64,000 nt of DNA, from contig NZ_JAFIBY010000001.1 in assembly GCF_017832355.1 (NCBI RefSeq), forward strand, positions 62,001 to 126,000, written 5' to 3'. Below the pieces are notes generated by a model. That model was given only the letters and a program-made list of their open reading frames with translations, was not told the DNA's origin and did no database searches. Positions 16,973-25,521 of this stretch are shown one piece after another. The stretch is from Serratia sp. PL17 (GTDB lineage: Bacteria > Pseudomonadota > Gammaproteobacteria > Enterobacterales > Enterobacteriaceae). Both the position numbers and the translations under genes were made by a program. Position 1 is the stretch's first letter, and each line of letters begins with the position of its first letter.

Positions 16973-17604
16973 AGAATCACCTCTTTTACCAGGCTTTCGA
17001 TTTCTGCCTGCGCTTTTGCGTTATGTGCCTCGTGCACGGTAATCGCTTCACCCCAGGCATCACGGTAGATCTTGCGATCACACAGACGGTTGCTCACTAA
17101 CGTCAATTCTGGGTATTCACTCAACACCTGCGCCGCTTCGTTGGCTTCATTAATAAAGATGTTGGTTGGGCACATGTTCAGCACAATGTAGCCTTTCACC
17201 TTCTCGTTATACTCCTGCGCGGTGGCAAACATTTCCGACAGATAGCCGACGGTGTCGAGATCCATCTGCGATGGGCGCAACGGGGAGAGGAACAGATCGG
17301 CAGCCAGCAAGCCGGAACGCAGTTCGGCGCTATCGCGGCCCGCGGTATCGACAATCACATAGTCGTAATGGCGATCCAGCTCCAGCAGCGTTTCTTTGAT
17401 TTTGCCTGAGGCGGCGACCACAGGGATATGCGGCAGGCCTTCAACATTCTGGCGGTCGTTATACCAGGTCATGATTGATTTCTGATCGTCAGCATCAACG
17501 ATGATGGCCGTTTTCCCCTGTTTAAGAATCAGATACCCGGCGATATTGACCGCCTTGGTTGATTTTCCTACGCCACCTTTTTGCGAGCCAATCAAAACAA
17601 TCAT
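16969..17604 (-). CDS. ParA/ParF-family partition ATPase
   Basis: A 211-residue small ParA of the ParF type. The deviant Walker A is SQKGGVGKST (residues 7-16), the Walker A' region is AIIVDADDQKS, and Walker B is YVIVDTAGRDS. It lacks the N-terminal helix-turn-helix of large ParA proteins, as expected for a type Ib system in which the small partner is the DNA-binding repressor. Such proteins position plasmids or other cargo by forming ATP-dependent gradients on the nucleoid. No replication gene is nearby, so this looks like a chromosomal copy. The upstream region holds four 14-bp direct repeats that probably form operator and centromere. Confidence 0.85.
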   Translation of the reverse strand: MIVLIGSQKGGVGKSTKAVNIAGYLILKQGKTAIIVDADDQKSIMTWYNDRQNVEGLPHIPVVAASGKIKETLLELDRHYDYVIVDTAGRDSAELRSGLLAADLFLSPLRPSQMDLDTVGYLSEMFATAQEYNEKVKGYIVLNMCPTNIFINEANEAAQVLSEYPELTLVSNRLCDRKIYRDAWGEAITVHEAHNAKAQAEIESLVKEVIL

Positions 17605-17620
17605 GCTGCCATCTCTTAAT

Positions 17621-17683
17621 TTATTAAGCTGATAACTTATTAAGTTAATATGCTTGTTAGGTTGATAATTAAACAGGTTAACA
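17621..17683 (+). repeat. Iteron array (4 x 14 bp) upstream of the parA-like gene
   Basis: Four direct repeats, TTATTAAGCTGATA (17621), TTATTAAGTTAATA (17637), TTGTTAGGTTGATA (17654) and TAAACAGGTTAACA (17670), have periods of 16, 17 and 16 bases. They end 17 bases before the parA-like ATG. Position and regular spacing fit an operator and centromere for the RHH partner; binding is inferred. Confidence 0.75.
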
Positions 17684-17831
17684 ACAATAACGCCTGAACA
17701 ATATGCACCAACTGCGGCGGCTTGCCAAGCCGTATGCGGTTAACTTTACAGCCTATTTTGCTGGTAATTGAGTCAGTGGGTAAGTAGGAATGTTCTGGGA
17801 AGATGTGGGAGGTAGGGGGATTATTTTAATT

Positions 17832-17860
17832 TGGTAGCTTAATAAGTTATTAAGCTACCA
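17832..17860. repeat. Perfect 14-bp inverted repeat carrying the iteron core
   Basis: TGGTAGCTTAATAA, a single G, then the exact reverse complement TTATTAAGCTACCA. It lies 20 bases past the yajD stop and 228 bases upstream of the parA-like start. It could be a terminator for yajD, but no U-tract follows. It contains TTATTAAGCT on both strands, so it may instead be a symmetric binding site for the RHH protein. Confidence 0.6.
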
Positions 17861-17880
17861 GTAATGAAGAGCCTTGGGCG

Positions 17881-18222
17881 CTACTTTTTCAGCATCGACT
17901 TCAGATTGGCAAACGGGTTGTGGGTCGCGAGGCCGATGTCTTTTTGCGCGTCTTCACCGGCGATCACCGTTGAGCCATATTGGTCGGCTTCGGTATATTT
18001 TGAATGTTCATGATCGTGGCAGTACAGGCACAGCATTTCCCAGTTGCTGCCATCTTCCGGGTTGTTGCTATGGTCGTGATCGATATGGTGGACCGTTAGT
18101 TCGCGCAGATTTGAGTAAACAAACTCGCGCGAGCAACGCCCGCAAACCCAAGGGAAGATTTTCAACGCTTTTTCGCGGTAGCCGGTCTCCAGCCTCGCGT
18201 AGTTTTTTGGGATATATGCCAT
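17881..18222 (-). CDS. yajD: HNH nuclease-family protein YajD
   Basis: A 113-residue protein nearly identical in layout to E. coli YajD. It has a zinc-binding CGRCSREF pair, the HNH core LTVHHIDHDHSNNPEDGSNWEMLCLYCHDHEHSKY, and the YajD-specific tail (ADQYGSTVIAGEDAQKD..HNPFANLKSML). HNH proteins cut or nick DNA, but no cellular role of YajD is established. It is a single gene; the nearby parA-like locus is unrelated in function as far as can be seen. Confidence 0.93.
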   Translation of the reverse strand: MAYIPKNYARLETGYREKALKIFPWVCGRCSREFVYSNLRELTVHHIDHDHSNNPEDGSNWEMLCLYCHDHEHSKYTEADQYGSTVIAGEDAQKDIGLATHNPFANLKSMLKK

Positions 18223-18320
18223 GGTCGGTGCCTGTCGGGTGATAACAATAATGCGTCTAATAATATCACAAAGCGCCGGGTTACAGCGTGCGGTACTTCA
18301 TTGTCAGCGACGGTTATCGG

Positions 18321-19214
18321 CTATTTAAACGTCTCGACGGCCCAATCGATAAACACGCGCATCTTGGCGCTGAGATGGCGGTTGGAGGGATAGACCACAT
18401 ACATCTGTTCGTTTGGTGGCTGCCAATCCTGCAGCAGGCTGACCAGCTCGCCGCTGTCCAGATGCTGCTGCGCCATAAAGCGGAAGGTCTGGATGATACC
18501 CAGGCCGGCCAGCGACGCCGCCAGCAGGGCATTGCCCTCGTTAACGCTGACGTGATAGCGATGTTGAATATCAATCTCCTTGCCCCGATCGACAAAGTGC
18601 AGCGGCTGGATGCGATCGTTCAGCGCATGGCGGTAGTGTGCCAGCGGATAGCCCTGCTCCAGGTCGCAAGGGTGCTGTGGCGTACCGTAGCGTGCCAGGT
18701 AGGCCGGGGTTGCGCAGGTCACCCATTCAAGCGCGAACAACCGGCGGGCAATCAGGCTGGAATCTGCCAGCGGACCGCTGCGGATCACGCAGTCGGCGCT
18801 GTCGTTAATCAGATCGATGAGCCGGTCGCCTACGCCCAGATCGATCTGGATTTCCGGGTAACGTGCGATAAAGTCCGGCAGCGCGGGCAGCAGCAGTTGG
18901 CGTGCGGTCGAGCCACCGGCGTCAATGCGCAGCACCCCCTGCGGCGCGCTTTGCGACTCGGTCATGCTGCCTTCCATTTGTTCCAGTTCAGCCAACCACT
19001 TAACCGTGCGTTGGTAATAGCATTCGCCTTCGGGCGTCACCGACACGCTGCGGGTGGTGCGTTGGAACAACTTGGTTTGCAGATGATCTTCCAGGTTTTG
19101 AACCAGCTTGGTGACGGTGGCCTTAGGCATCCGCAGCGAATCCGCGGCGCGAGTGAAACCGCCGGTTTCGACTACGCGGTTAAATACCCGGATAGCGAGT
19201 AAATGATGATCCAT
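18321..19214 (-). CDS. LysR-family transcriptional regulator
   Basis: A 297-residue LysR protein of the AaeR/DmlR type. The N-terminal helix-turn-helix is MDHHLLAIRVFNRVVETGGFTRAADSLRMPKATVTKLVQNLEDHL. The effector domain contains GVLRIDAGGSTARQLLLPALPDFIARYPEIQIDLGVGDR and ends with VYPSNRHLSAKMRVFIDWAVE. The start is the ATG at 19214; an earlier in-frame codon adds a segment without homology to the family. It lies 60 bases downstream of, and on the same strand as, an MFS exporter gene that it may regulate. Confidence 0.88.
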   Translation of the reverse strand: MDHHLLAIRVFNRVVETGGFTRAADSLRMPKATVTKLVQNLEDHLQTKLFQRTTRSVSVTPEGECYYQRTVKWLAELEQMEGSMTESQSAPQGVLRIDAGGSTARQLLLPALPDFIARYPEIQIDLGVGDRLIDLINDSADCVIRSGPLADSSLIARRLFALEWVTCATPAYLARYGTPQHPCDLEQGYPLAHYRHALNDRIQPLHFVDRGKEIDIQHRYHVSVNEGNALLAASLAGLGIIQTFRFMAQQHLDSGELVSLLQDWQPPNEQMYVVYPSNRHLSAKMRVFIDWAVETFK

Positions 19215-19274
19215 AACGCTCTCAGTGCAAAACCCCGACCAATGCCGGGGTGTATTTCTGCGGATGAACAATGA

Positions 19275-20459
19275 TTATGACTGTTTAGCGCCAATCATGC
19301 CGGAGCGCAAGGTCAGACCGAAAACCAGCGCGGCGGACAGGGTGAGCGCGCCACCGAACAGCATCGCGCTGCTGACGCCTTGCCAGTCGACCACTTCTCC
19401 ACCCAGCAGTGCGCCAGAGGCTAAAGCAATCTGAATCACGCAGACCAATAATGCCTGGCCCGCCTCCGGGGCTTGGGGTACGGCGGCGAACATCCAGTTG
19501 GTTGCGCAGACCGGCACCGCGCCAAACGCCAGCCCCCATACCATCACCATCAATGTGGCACCCGCGATACCGCTGAGGAACGGTGAGACGATCAGGATCG
19601 CGGCCAGCATCGCGGCAATCAGGATAAAGGTGGCTCGTAGGCTGCGTTCAGCCAGCCGCTCGCCAAGGAAAGTACCGAGCAAACCAATGGCACCGTAGGC
19701 CAGCAGCTGCAGTGAAATCGCCGATGGGCTGAGAACAAACACCTGTTGCAGCAGCGGTTTCAGGTAGGTATAGGCGGCAAAGTGGCCGATAAACAACAGA
19801 ACGATGGCGATAAGCCCGGTACGTGCCATCGGCAGACGCAGCGGGAGCAGCAGATCGCGTGGGGTCACAGGGCGGGTAGGGGGGACCGACGTCAACAGGC
19901 GTAGTTGCGCCAACAATACCCCGACCGCCAGTACGGCACTGCCAAAGAAGGCTGCACGCCAGCCGAACAGGTCACCGATCAATGCGCCGGCGGGAACACC
20001 GCACACGGCGCCCACTGAAATGCCGCTCAGGATCAGGGCAGTGGCGCGGCCCTGGCTGGCTTCAGGGACCAGATGGCGGCCGTAGTTGGCGGCGAAAGCC
20101 CAGAAGCCACCGACGCAAATGCCCAGCAGCACACGGCCCAGCAGCATCATCGGGAAGTTAACCGCCAGGGCAGAGACCAGATTGGAGACCGTGAGCAGCA
20201 CGCTCAGCGCCAACATCAGCAGGCGACGATCAAGTCGACCGGCCGCCAGGCTCAATGCGGGCGCAGCGATGGCCGCGACGATACCGGGTACGGTCACCAT
20301 GAGGCCGGCCTTGCCGGTGCTGACATCCAGGGAGGGGGCGATGTTGGTCAGCAGGCCGATCGGCAGAAATTCGGTGGTGACCATCACGAAACAGGCGACG
20401 GTGAGCGAAAAAATCGCCAGCCAGGGTGATGGTGCAGGTTTATCATTATTATTCAGCAT
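19275..20459 (-). CDS. MFS transporter, DHA1 family
   Basis: A 394-residue protein with twelve hydrophobic segments. DHA1 (drug:H+ antiporter) motifs are recognisable: MVTTEFLPIGLLTNIAPSLDVSTGKAG near the start, the loop 2-3 motif AAGRLDRRLLM, and helix 5 motif C in GISVGAVCGVPAGALIGDLFGWRAAF. It would export a small molecule across the inner membrane in exchange for protons; the family resembles AraJ/NepI. The substrate is unknown. It precedes a LysR gene on the same strand, and the two may form a unit. Confidence 0.87.
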   Translation of the reverse strand: MLNNNDKPAPSPWLAIFSLTVACFVMVTTEFLPIGLLTNIAPSLDVSTGKAGLMVTVPGIVAAIAAPALSLAAGRLDRRLLMLALSVLLTVSNLVSALAVNFPMMLLGRVLLGICVGGFWAFAANYGRHLVPEASQGRATALILSGISVGAVCGVPAGALIGDLFGWRAAFFGSAVLAVGVLLAQLRLLTSVPPTRPVTPRDLLLPLRLPMARTGLIAIVLLFIGHFAAYTYLKPLLQQVFVLSPSAISLQLLAYGAIGLLGTFLGERLAERSLRATFILIAAMLAAILIVSPFLSGIAGATLMVMVWGLAFGAVPVCATNWMFAAVPQAPEAGQALLVCVIQIALASGALLGGEVVDWQGVSSAMLFGGALTLSAALVFGLTLRSGMIGAKQS

Positions 20460-20665
20460 AGTACCGTTCGTCCCAAGTGTAAGTGTAAACCGCGCGGCCA
20501 GCGCGGAGTGACAGAGATCACAATTTACGCAGGCATCTGCGGCGGATAAATCCGTTTTCGGTGGTTACACTGTTTCTGTGGGGGAATAATCACGGGAAGC
20601 GAGCGGGGCGGCGGCTGGCGCTGGGGCGTCAGGCCAACGATGTAATCGGCATAAGATTATGCAAA

Positions 20666-20685
20666 GGGCGCAGCTGGCCGCGCCC
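20666..20685 (-). terminator. Likely lsrK terminator
   Basis: GGGCGC and GCGCCC form a 6-bp GC stem just past the lsrK stop. On the minus strand it is followed by TTTGCAT, a weak U-tract. Confidence 0.5.
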
Positions 20686-20694
20686 GAGTGAAGA

Positions 20695-22260
20695 TTATAA
20701 CCCCGGCGCTTTCCACATCGAGGTGGTCAGCCCGTGATCAACCAGAGTAAGCTGATCGGCGTAGACCTGTTGCCAGGTCTCTTTTTGCCGCTGATATAGC
20801 GCATGATTGGCCATATTCGGCTGATATTCGCGCTCCCAGCGCACCAGTTTTTCGCCGGTTTGCGCCAGTGATTCATACAGTCCTGCGCCCACGCCGGCAG
20901 CAATTGCGCAGCCTAGCGCCGTCGCTTCTTTCACCACGGGGACGCGTACCGTCAGGCCAGTGACGTCGCTGAGGATCTGGCTCCATAATTTGCCCTTTGA
21001 ACCACCGCCGGCGAATACCAGTGATCCCGCCTGCACGCCGGAGAAACGGGCGATCTGCTCCAGATTACACGCCGACACAATGGCGGCGTTTTCTTCCAGC
21101 GCCCGGAACAGCGTCTGCTTATTACAACGCTCGGGGTCGAGCGACAGGTTGATAAACGACGGTGCGGCGTGGTACCAGGTTTTAAAATGCATGGCATCGG
21201 AAAATATCGGCATCACGCCGTAGGCTCCGGGTGGTACTCGCGCCGCCATCTCTTCCAACAAGCTGTAGGCATCTACGCCGAGCCTTTCCGCCATCAGCTT
21301 TTCTTCGGCACAGAAGGCGTCGCGGAACCAGCGCATGGTCAACCCGGTGAAGAAGCTGATCGATTCTGCCTGTGCCATACCGGGGATCACGTGTGGATTG
21401 ATGCGGATGTTCATCTCTGGATCGGTTGCCGGTTCCGGCAGATTGACGATCTGTTGCCAGAAGGTACCGCCCAGCACCGCGGTCTGCCCGGCGTGCACGA
21501 TCCCCAGCCCCAGGCTACCCAGTTGCACATCCCCACCGCCCATCACGACTGGGGTACCGCGCAACAGCCCGCTTTGTTCTGCCGCCAGTTCAGTGATATA
21601 CCCCAGCACGCTGCCCGTCTCTTTCACCGGGGAAAGCATGTCGGCACGCAGCCCTGCCATGTCGAGCAATGCAGGACGCCAGTCGCGGCTGACTAAATCC
21701 AGCATGCCGGTGGTACCGGCATTAGAGGGATCCACCGCCAGTTCGCCGCTTAGCATATTCGCCAGCCAGTCGCTGATCATGGTCAGCGTCGCCGCTTGTC
21801 GGTAAATATCCGGCCGGTGATGCGCGAGCCACAGCAGGCGTGGTATGGCGCTCAACGCCAGCGTTTGGCCTGAATACTGGTAAACCTCACGTTCGAAATT
21901 ATGGTTGTGCAGTTCTTTCAGTTCGCTGACTTCCTGGCTGGCACGTGCATCAACGTTGGCGCAGGCCCAGATAGGTGCGCCGTTACGATCGTAGAGCACA
22001 ATGCCTTCGCGCATGGAACAGCAGGCTACGGAACGGATCGCCTGGCCAGTCAGGCCGGCGTTTTGCAGCGCCTGGCGGATGCACTGACAGGTTAATTGCC
22101 AGTTGTGGGTGAGATCAAACTCCATTGAGCCGGGTACGTCAGGTACCGCCAAATGCCGCCACTCGGCCTGGCCCTGGGCTATCTGGTTGCCTGCCAAGTC
22201 AAAAATTACCGCGCGAATGCTACCGGTGCCGGCGTCCAGCGCCATCAAATAGTTATCCAT
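20695..22260 (-). CDS. lsrK: Autoinducer-2 kinase LsrK
   Basis: The 521-residue product matches E. coli LsrK over its whole length, from [47 protein letters not shown] to [16 protein letters not shown]. It is a FGGY-family kinase: the N-terminal phosphate-binding loop is DAGTGSIR, and the C-terminal ATP-binding segment is [18 protein letters not shown]. It phosphorylates imported AI-2 (DPD), trapping it in the cytoplasm as the LsrR inducer. lsrG is transcribed divergently 187 bases away, but lsrR and the lsrACDBF transporter genes are absent from the neighbourhood, unlike in E. coli. Confidence 0.95.
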   Translation of the reverse strand: MDNYLMALDAGTGSIRAVIFDLAGNQIAQGQAEWRHLAVPDVPGSMEFDLTHNWQLTCQCIRQALQNAGLTGQAIRSVACCSMREGIVLYDRNGAPIWACANVDARASQEVSELKELHNHNFEREVYQYSGQTLALSAIPRLLWLAHHRPDIYRQAATLTMISDWLANMLSGELAVDPSNAGTTGMLDLVSRDWRPALLDMAGLRADMLSPVKETGSVLGYITELAAEQSGLLRGTPVVMGGGDVQLGSLGLGIVHAGQTAVLGGTFWQQIVNLPEPATDPEMNIRINPHVIPGMAQAESISFFTGLTMRWFRDAFCAEEKLMAERLGVDAYSLLEEMAARVPPGAYGVMPIFSDAMHFKTWYHAAPSFINLSLDPERCNKQTLFRALEENAAIVSACNLEQIARFSGVQAGSLVFAGGGSKGKLWSQILSDVTGLTVRVPVVKEATALGCAIAAGVGAGLYESLAQTGEKLVRWEREYQPNMANHALYQRQKETWQQVYADQLTLVDHGLTTSMWKAPGL

Positions 22261-22447
22261 AGCTCACACTCTCTGGGGTTTGAATCTTAACTATAGATGT
22301 CGCTTCCCTCACGCTTGTGGGGGAAGTGAAGGGGGGCGCGGGATTTGTGAACTGCGCAGCAAAATTGCCGCTGCGGGGGGTAAATCGGCGGGAATAAATC
22401 TATGGTTGGAAAGCACATTGACCTTCAAAGTGAATCAAGGAGCAGTC

Positions 22448-22741
22448 ATGCACGTCACTCTGGTAGAAATTAACGTTAAACAGGACAAAATCGACGAGTT
22501 TATTGAGGTCTTTCGCGCCAATCACTTGGGGGCGATCGAGGAGCCGGGTAATCTGCGTTTTGACGTGCTGCAGGATGAAACTATCCCAACGCGTTTTTAT
22601 ATCTATGAGGCTTACCGAGACGAGCAGGCCGTCGCCGCGCACAAAAAAACGCCACACTATCTGCAATGCGTGGAAAAGCTTGAAGCGCTGATGACAGGCC
22701 CGCGTAAGAAAACGACTTTCATCGGCTTAATGCCGGGTTAG
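22448..22741 (+). CDS. lsrG: Phospho-AI-2 isomerase LsrG
   Basis: A 97-residue ABM-domain protein almost superimposable on E. coli LsrG ([44 protein letters not shown], then [23 protein letters not shown]). It isomerises phospho-DPD to 3-hydroxy-2,4-pentadione-5-phosphate and so removes the AI-2 signal. The ATG at 22448 has AAGGAG upstream. In E. coli lsrG is last in the lsr operon; here it stands alone, divergent from lsrK, with lsrF (the thiolase for the next step) not beside it. Confidence 0.94.
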   Translation: MHVTLVEINVKQDKIDEFIEVFRANHLGAIEEPGNLRFDVLQDETIPTRFYIYEAYRDEQAVAAHKKTPHYLQCVEKLEALMTGPRKKTTFIGLMPG

Positions 22742-22828
22742 GGCGTAACGCTAGGGTAATTTTGTTCAATACAGCGCGCGCCCGAATCGTCAGGCTGGCA
22801 TCTGTGAACTCTTTCTCAGGTGCCCGTA

Positions 22829-23422
22829 ATGAATATCTATCTTTCGATGGCCGCTTTTGCGCTGGCCGCCTCGATTACCCCCGGTCCGGTCAATATTGTT
22901 GCGCTGAGCGCCGGGGCACACTTCGGTTTTCGCGCCACCCTGCGCCATGTCTCTGGCGCCACACTGGGGTTTACTCTGTTGTTAATCCTGATAGGGCTCG
23001 GGCTGCACAAGTTGTTGCTGTTGTGGCCGGTGCTGACGCAGGTGCTCCAGTGGGCTGGCATCGCATTTTTGCTGTTTATGGCCTATCAATTGGCGTTTGA
23101 TGACGGGCGGCTGGGTAACGGCAGCCAGGCGCAAGCGCCGTCTTTTTGGTATGGCGCACTGTTGCAGTGGCTAAATCCCAAGGCTTGGCTGGCTTCGGTG
23201 GCAAGCTTGGGGGCCTTTGTCGCCGACGGCGATCGGTTGCTGTTGTGGCAGTTCGCGGTGATTTACTTTGTGATTTGTTATGCGTCGGTGGCTTGCTGGG
23301 CCTATGTGGGTGCCATGCTCACGGGCCTGCTGCAACAGGCCCGTAATGTGCGGCGTTTTAATCGTTTGATGGCGTTGTTGTTGGCGGCCAGCGCCTGCTA
23401 TCTGTTGGCCGACGGTGTTTAG
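22829..23422 (+). CDS. LysE/RhtB-family amino-acid exporter
   Basis: A 197-residue membrane protein with about six hydrophobic segments and the LysE signature ALAASITPGPVNIVALSAGAHFGFRATLRHVSGATLGF near the N-terminus, plus ALLQWLNPKAWLASVAS in the middle. Members export amino acids or related compounds. The ATG at 22829 has AGGTG eight bases upstream. It converges on an AraC-type regulator gene, the two stop codons overlapping by a few bases, so the regulator may or may not control it. Confidence 0.88.
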   Translation: MNIYLSMAAFALAASITPGPVNIVALSAGAHFGFRATLRHVSGATLGFTLLLILIGLGLHKLLLLWPVLTQVLQWAGIAFLLFMAYQLAFDDGRLGNGSQAQAPSFWYGALLQWLNPKAWLASVASLGAFVADGDRLLLWQFAVIYFVICYASVACWAYVGAMLTGLLQQARNVRRFNRLMALLLAASACYLLADGV

Positions 23423-24231
23423 CGTGGGTTTTGATACTGGCCGGGGGTTGCGGCCAACAGCAGTTTGAAGGTGCGCTGAAAGTGCGCCTGATCGGCGAAG
23501 CCGCTTTCGCTGGCGGCTGCGGCAATGGGGTATCCACGTTTTAGTAGCCGGTGGCCGAATTGAATACGTCGATTAACCAGATAGGCGTGTGGTGTCATAC
23601 CGTAACGCTGTTTAAAAGCGCGAATCAGGTAAGACGGTGACAGTGAGGCGGCCTGACAAATGGCTTCTAACGTCAGCGGCTGAGTGCAATGCGTGCTGAT
23701 AAACGCCGCCGCGGTTTCCAGCCTGGGGTGCTCGGTTGTTGGCGTGCGAGCGTTGCCCTGATGGATTTGCAGTTCAGAGAAATACTCTATCAGGGCAATG
23801 TGTTTTTCCAGATGGCCGCGCTGTGGGTCAATCAAGAGCGCATAAAGCCGATTCAGGCCATTGAACAGGGCAGGATCACGGCTGAGCACCGGGTTGAACG
23901 GGATAAACCCCCCTTCGCCCCCGCTGATTTCCTGCTGCAATTTACCCAGCCAAACGGCGTCGATATAAAACATGATGTACGACCATCGCTGGTCACCGAT
24001 TGGATTGCAGGCATGGGCTTGCTGCGGGTTAATTATCACCACATCCCCGGTACTGACCTGCAACTGTTGGCTACCGTTAATATAAATGCTGGTGCCATCG
24101 GTGATGGCACCGATGGAAAAGATCTCATGGCTGTGTAAGGCGTAGCAGACCTTGCGGCCATCTTCAATGGCACGGGCTTCCACGAACGGGAGCAGCGGGT
24201 CACGCCAGAACTGCGGTACATTTTCGGTCAT
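23419..24231 (-). CDS. AraC-family transcriptional regulator
   Basis: A 270-residue regulator. An N-terminal cupin (about residues 15-130; HSHEIFSIGAITDGTSIYINGSQQLQVSTGDVVIINPQQAHAC) is followed by two C-terminal AraC helix-turn-helices: LTLEAICQAASLSPSYLIRAFKQRYGMTPHAYLVNRRIQFGHRLL and IAAAASESGFADQAHFQRTFKLLLAATPGQYQ. This architecture is common for regulators of LysE-type exporters, and the convergent neighbour is one. The inducer is not predictable. Confidence 0.88.
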   Translation of the reverse strand: MTENVPQFWRDPLLPFVEARAIEDGRKVCYALHSHEIFSIGAITDGTSIYINGSQQLQVSTGDVVIINPQQAHACNPIGDQRWSYIMFYIDAVWLGKLQQEISGGEGGFIPFNPVLSRDPALFNGLNRLYALLIDPQRGHLEKHIALIEYFSELQIHQGNARTPTTEHPRLETAAAFISTHCTQPLTLEAICQAASLSPSYLIRAFKQRYGMTPHAYLVNRRIQFGHRLLKRGYPIAAAASESGFADQAHFQRTFKLLLAATPGQYQNPR

Positions 24232-24297
24232 TGGCTTTCCTTTCTGGCGCGAGGGGCTAGCTTGTTATAGCGTAAAATATGCGCTGGAGGGAGTGCG

Positions 24298-24516
24298 ATG
24301 ATGATTTTTAACGTGTTCGGTCGCCTGCTGGGCGTCAAACGGGTGGGAGCAGAATGGCAGCTCTTTCGCGTGACCTTGCCGGAGCGAAAATATGCGCGTA
24401 GCCACGACATCGTGTTGCCAGATGAATTGGCCGAGGATGACATTGCCGGTTATCTGGGGGACATTTACCATGAGGCAGCGTCGGAGCGCCATCCTGACGT
24501 CTTCAGAATTGAATAG
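24298..24516 (+). CDS. Small conserved protein of unknown function (DUF7661-like)
   Basis: A 72-residue protein (MMIFNVFGRLLGVKRVGAEWQLFRV..ARSHDIVLPDELAEDDIAGYLGDIYHEAASERHPDVFRIE). GGAGG lies seven bases before the ATG at 24298, which is strong evidence of translation. The strand-rich first half and the acidic helical end (YLxDIxHEAAxxxHP) recall a small family of unknown function; I am not certain of the family. It sits between divergent and convergent neighbours and belongs to no evident operon. No motif suggests an enzymatic role. Confidence 0.65.
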   Translation: MMIFNVFGRLLGVKRVGAEWQLFRVTLPERKYARSHDIVLPDELAEDDIAGYLGDIYHEAASERHPDVFRIE

Positions 24517-24549
24517 CCCTCGGTCACGGGGACATGACCGGGGCAGCGT

Positions 24550-25398
24550 TTAATCTTCTTCGTTGCGGGCCATCAGCTGGCGCTGGTGTTCTTCGCTTGC
24601 CGCCTGGATTTCTTCCAGAACTGAGCCGACATCCGCGCGTTTATTGCTTTCGATAAACTTGCCTGTCAGCACGCTTGCCGGCGTTAGATTGCCTTCTTGA
24701 TACAACGCCCAAATCTCTTTAGCGTACTTGCTGCCAAGCAGTTCGGGCGCGTACTGGCCGTAATAATGCGACATGTTATTGATATCGCGTTCGAACATAC
24801 TTTTGGCGTGGTTATTGGCGGCGGCGTCCACGACCTGCGGCAGATCGATAATCACTGGCCCGTTTTTGTCCATCAGCACGTTGAATTCCGACAGGTCGCC
24901 ATGTACCAGCCCGGCGCACAGCATGCGCACGGCGTAGTTCATCATCAGTGCGTGATCGGCCCTTGCCTGTTCCGGCGTCAGGGTCACATCGCTCAAACGC
25001 GGGGCCACCAGGCCTTCTTCATCGGTAATGAGTTCCATCAACAACACGCCATCCAGACAGATGTCTGGTTGCGGCACGCGCACGCCCGCTTTGGCGAGCA
25101 AATACAGCGCATCGACCTCCGTATTCTGCCAGGCTTCTTCTTGCTGCTGGCGACCGAACTTAGAGCCTTTGCTCATGGCGCGTGCATCGCGGCTGTTACG
25201 TACTTTACGGCCTTCCTGGTAGTTCACGGCCTGCTTGAAGTTACGCTTGTCTGCTTCTTTGTAAACTTTGGCGCAGCGGATCTCTTCGCCGCAGCGCACG
25301 ATAAACACGTCGGCTTCTTTGCCACTTTTCAAACGGCGGATGACGTCGTCGATTAAACCATCATCTACCAATGGCTGGAGTCGTTTTGGAATTTTCAT
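24550..25398 (-). CDS. RIO1-like protein kinase (PA4780 type)
   Basis: A 282-residue atypical serine kinase of the RIO family. The short phosphate loop SGKEADVF (25-32), the ATP-binding lysine Lys44 (RCAKVYK), the catalytic loop HGDLSEFNVL (His166, Asp168, Asn173) and the metal-binding Asp185 in IIDLPQVVD are all present, so it should be active. RIO kinases act in ribosome assembly in archaea and eukaryotes; the role of the bacterial PA4780-type proteins is little known. I took the ATG at 25398, which matches the family N-terminus (MKIPKRLQPLVDDGLIDDVIRRLKSG). It is monocistronic. Confidence 0.87.
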   Translation of the reverse strand: MKIPKRLQPLVDDGLIDDVIRRLKSGKEADVFIVRCGEEIRCAKVYKEADKRNFKQAVNYQEGRKVRNSRDARAMSKGSKFGRQQQEEAWQNTEVDALYLLAKAGVRVPQPDICLDGVLLMELITDEEGLVAPRLSDVTLTPEQARADHALMMNYAVRMLCAGLVHGDLSEFNVLMDKNGPVIIDLPQVVDAAANNHAKSMFERDINNMSHYYGQYAPELLGSKYAKEIWALYQEGNLTPASVLTGKFIESNKRADVGSVLEEIQAASEEHQRQLMARNEED

Positions 25399-25521
25399 GC
25401 AGCCTTGTACCCTATTTAGGCTCCGGTGTGAATGGTTTGCTAAGGTGTTACCCTCATTTAGACCCGAAAGGCAAAATTTAGTTTGTCGCCGCTGCGACAC
25501 ATTGCCGCAACGGCGCATTCT

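Noticed and set aside
18288-19202. A 304-codon open frame antisense to the LysR gene
   Set aside because: Shadow frame; the LysR gene has all family motifs and a proper start.
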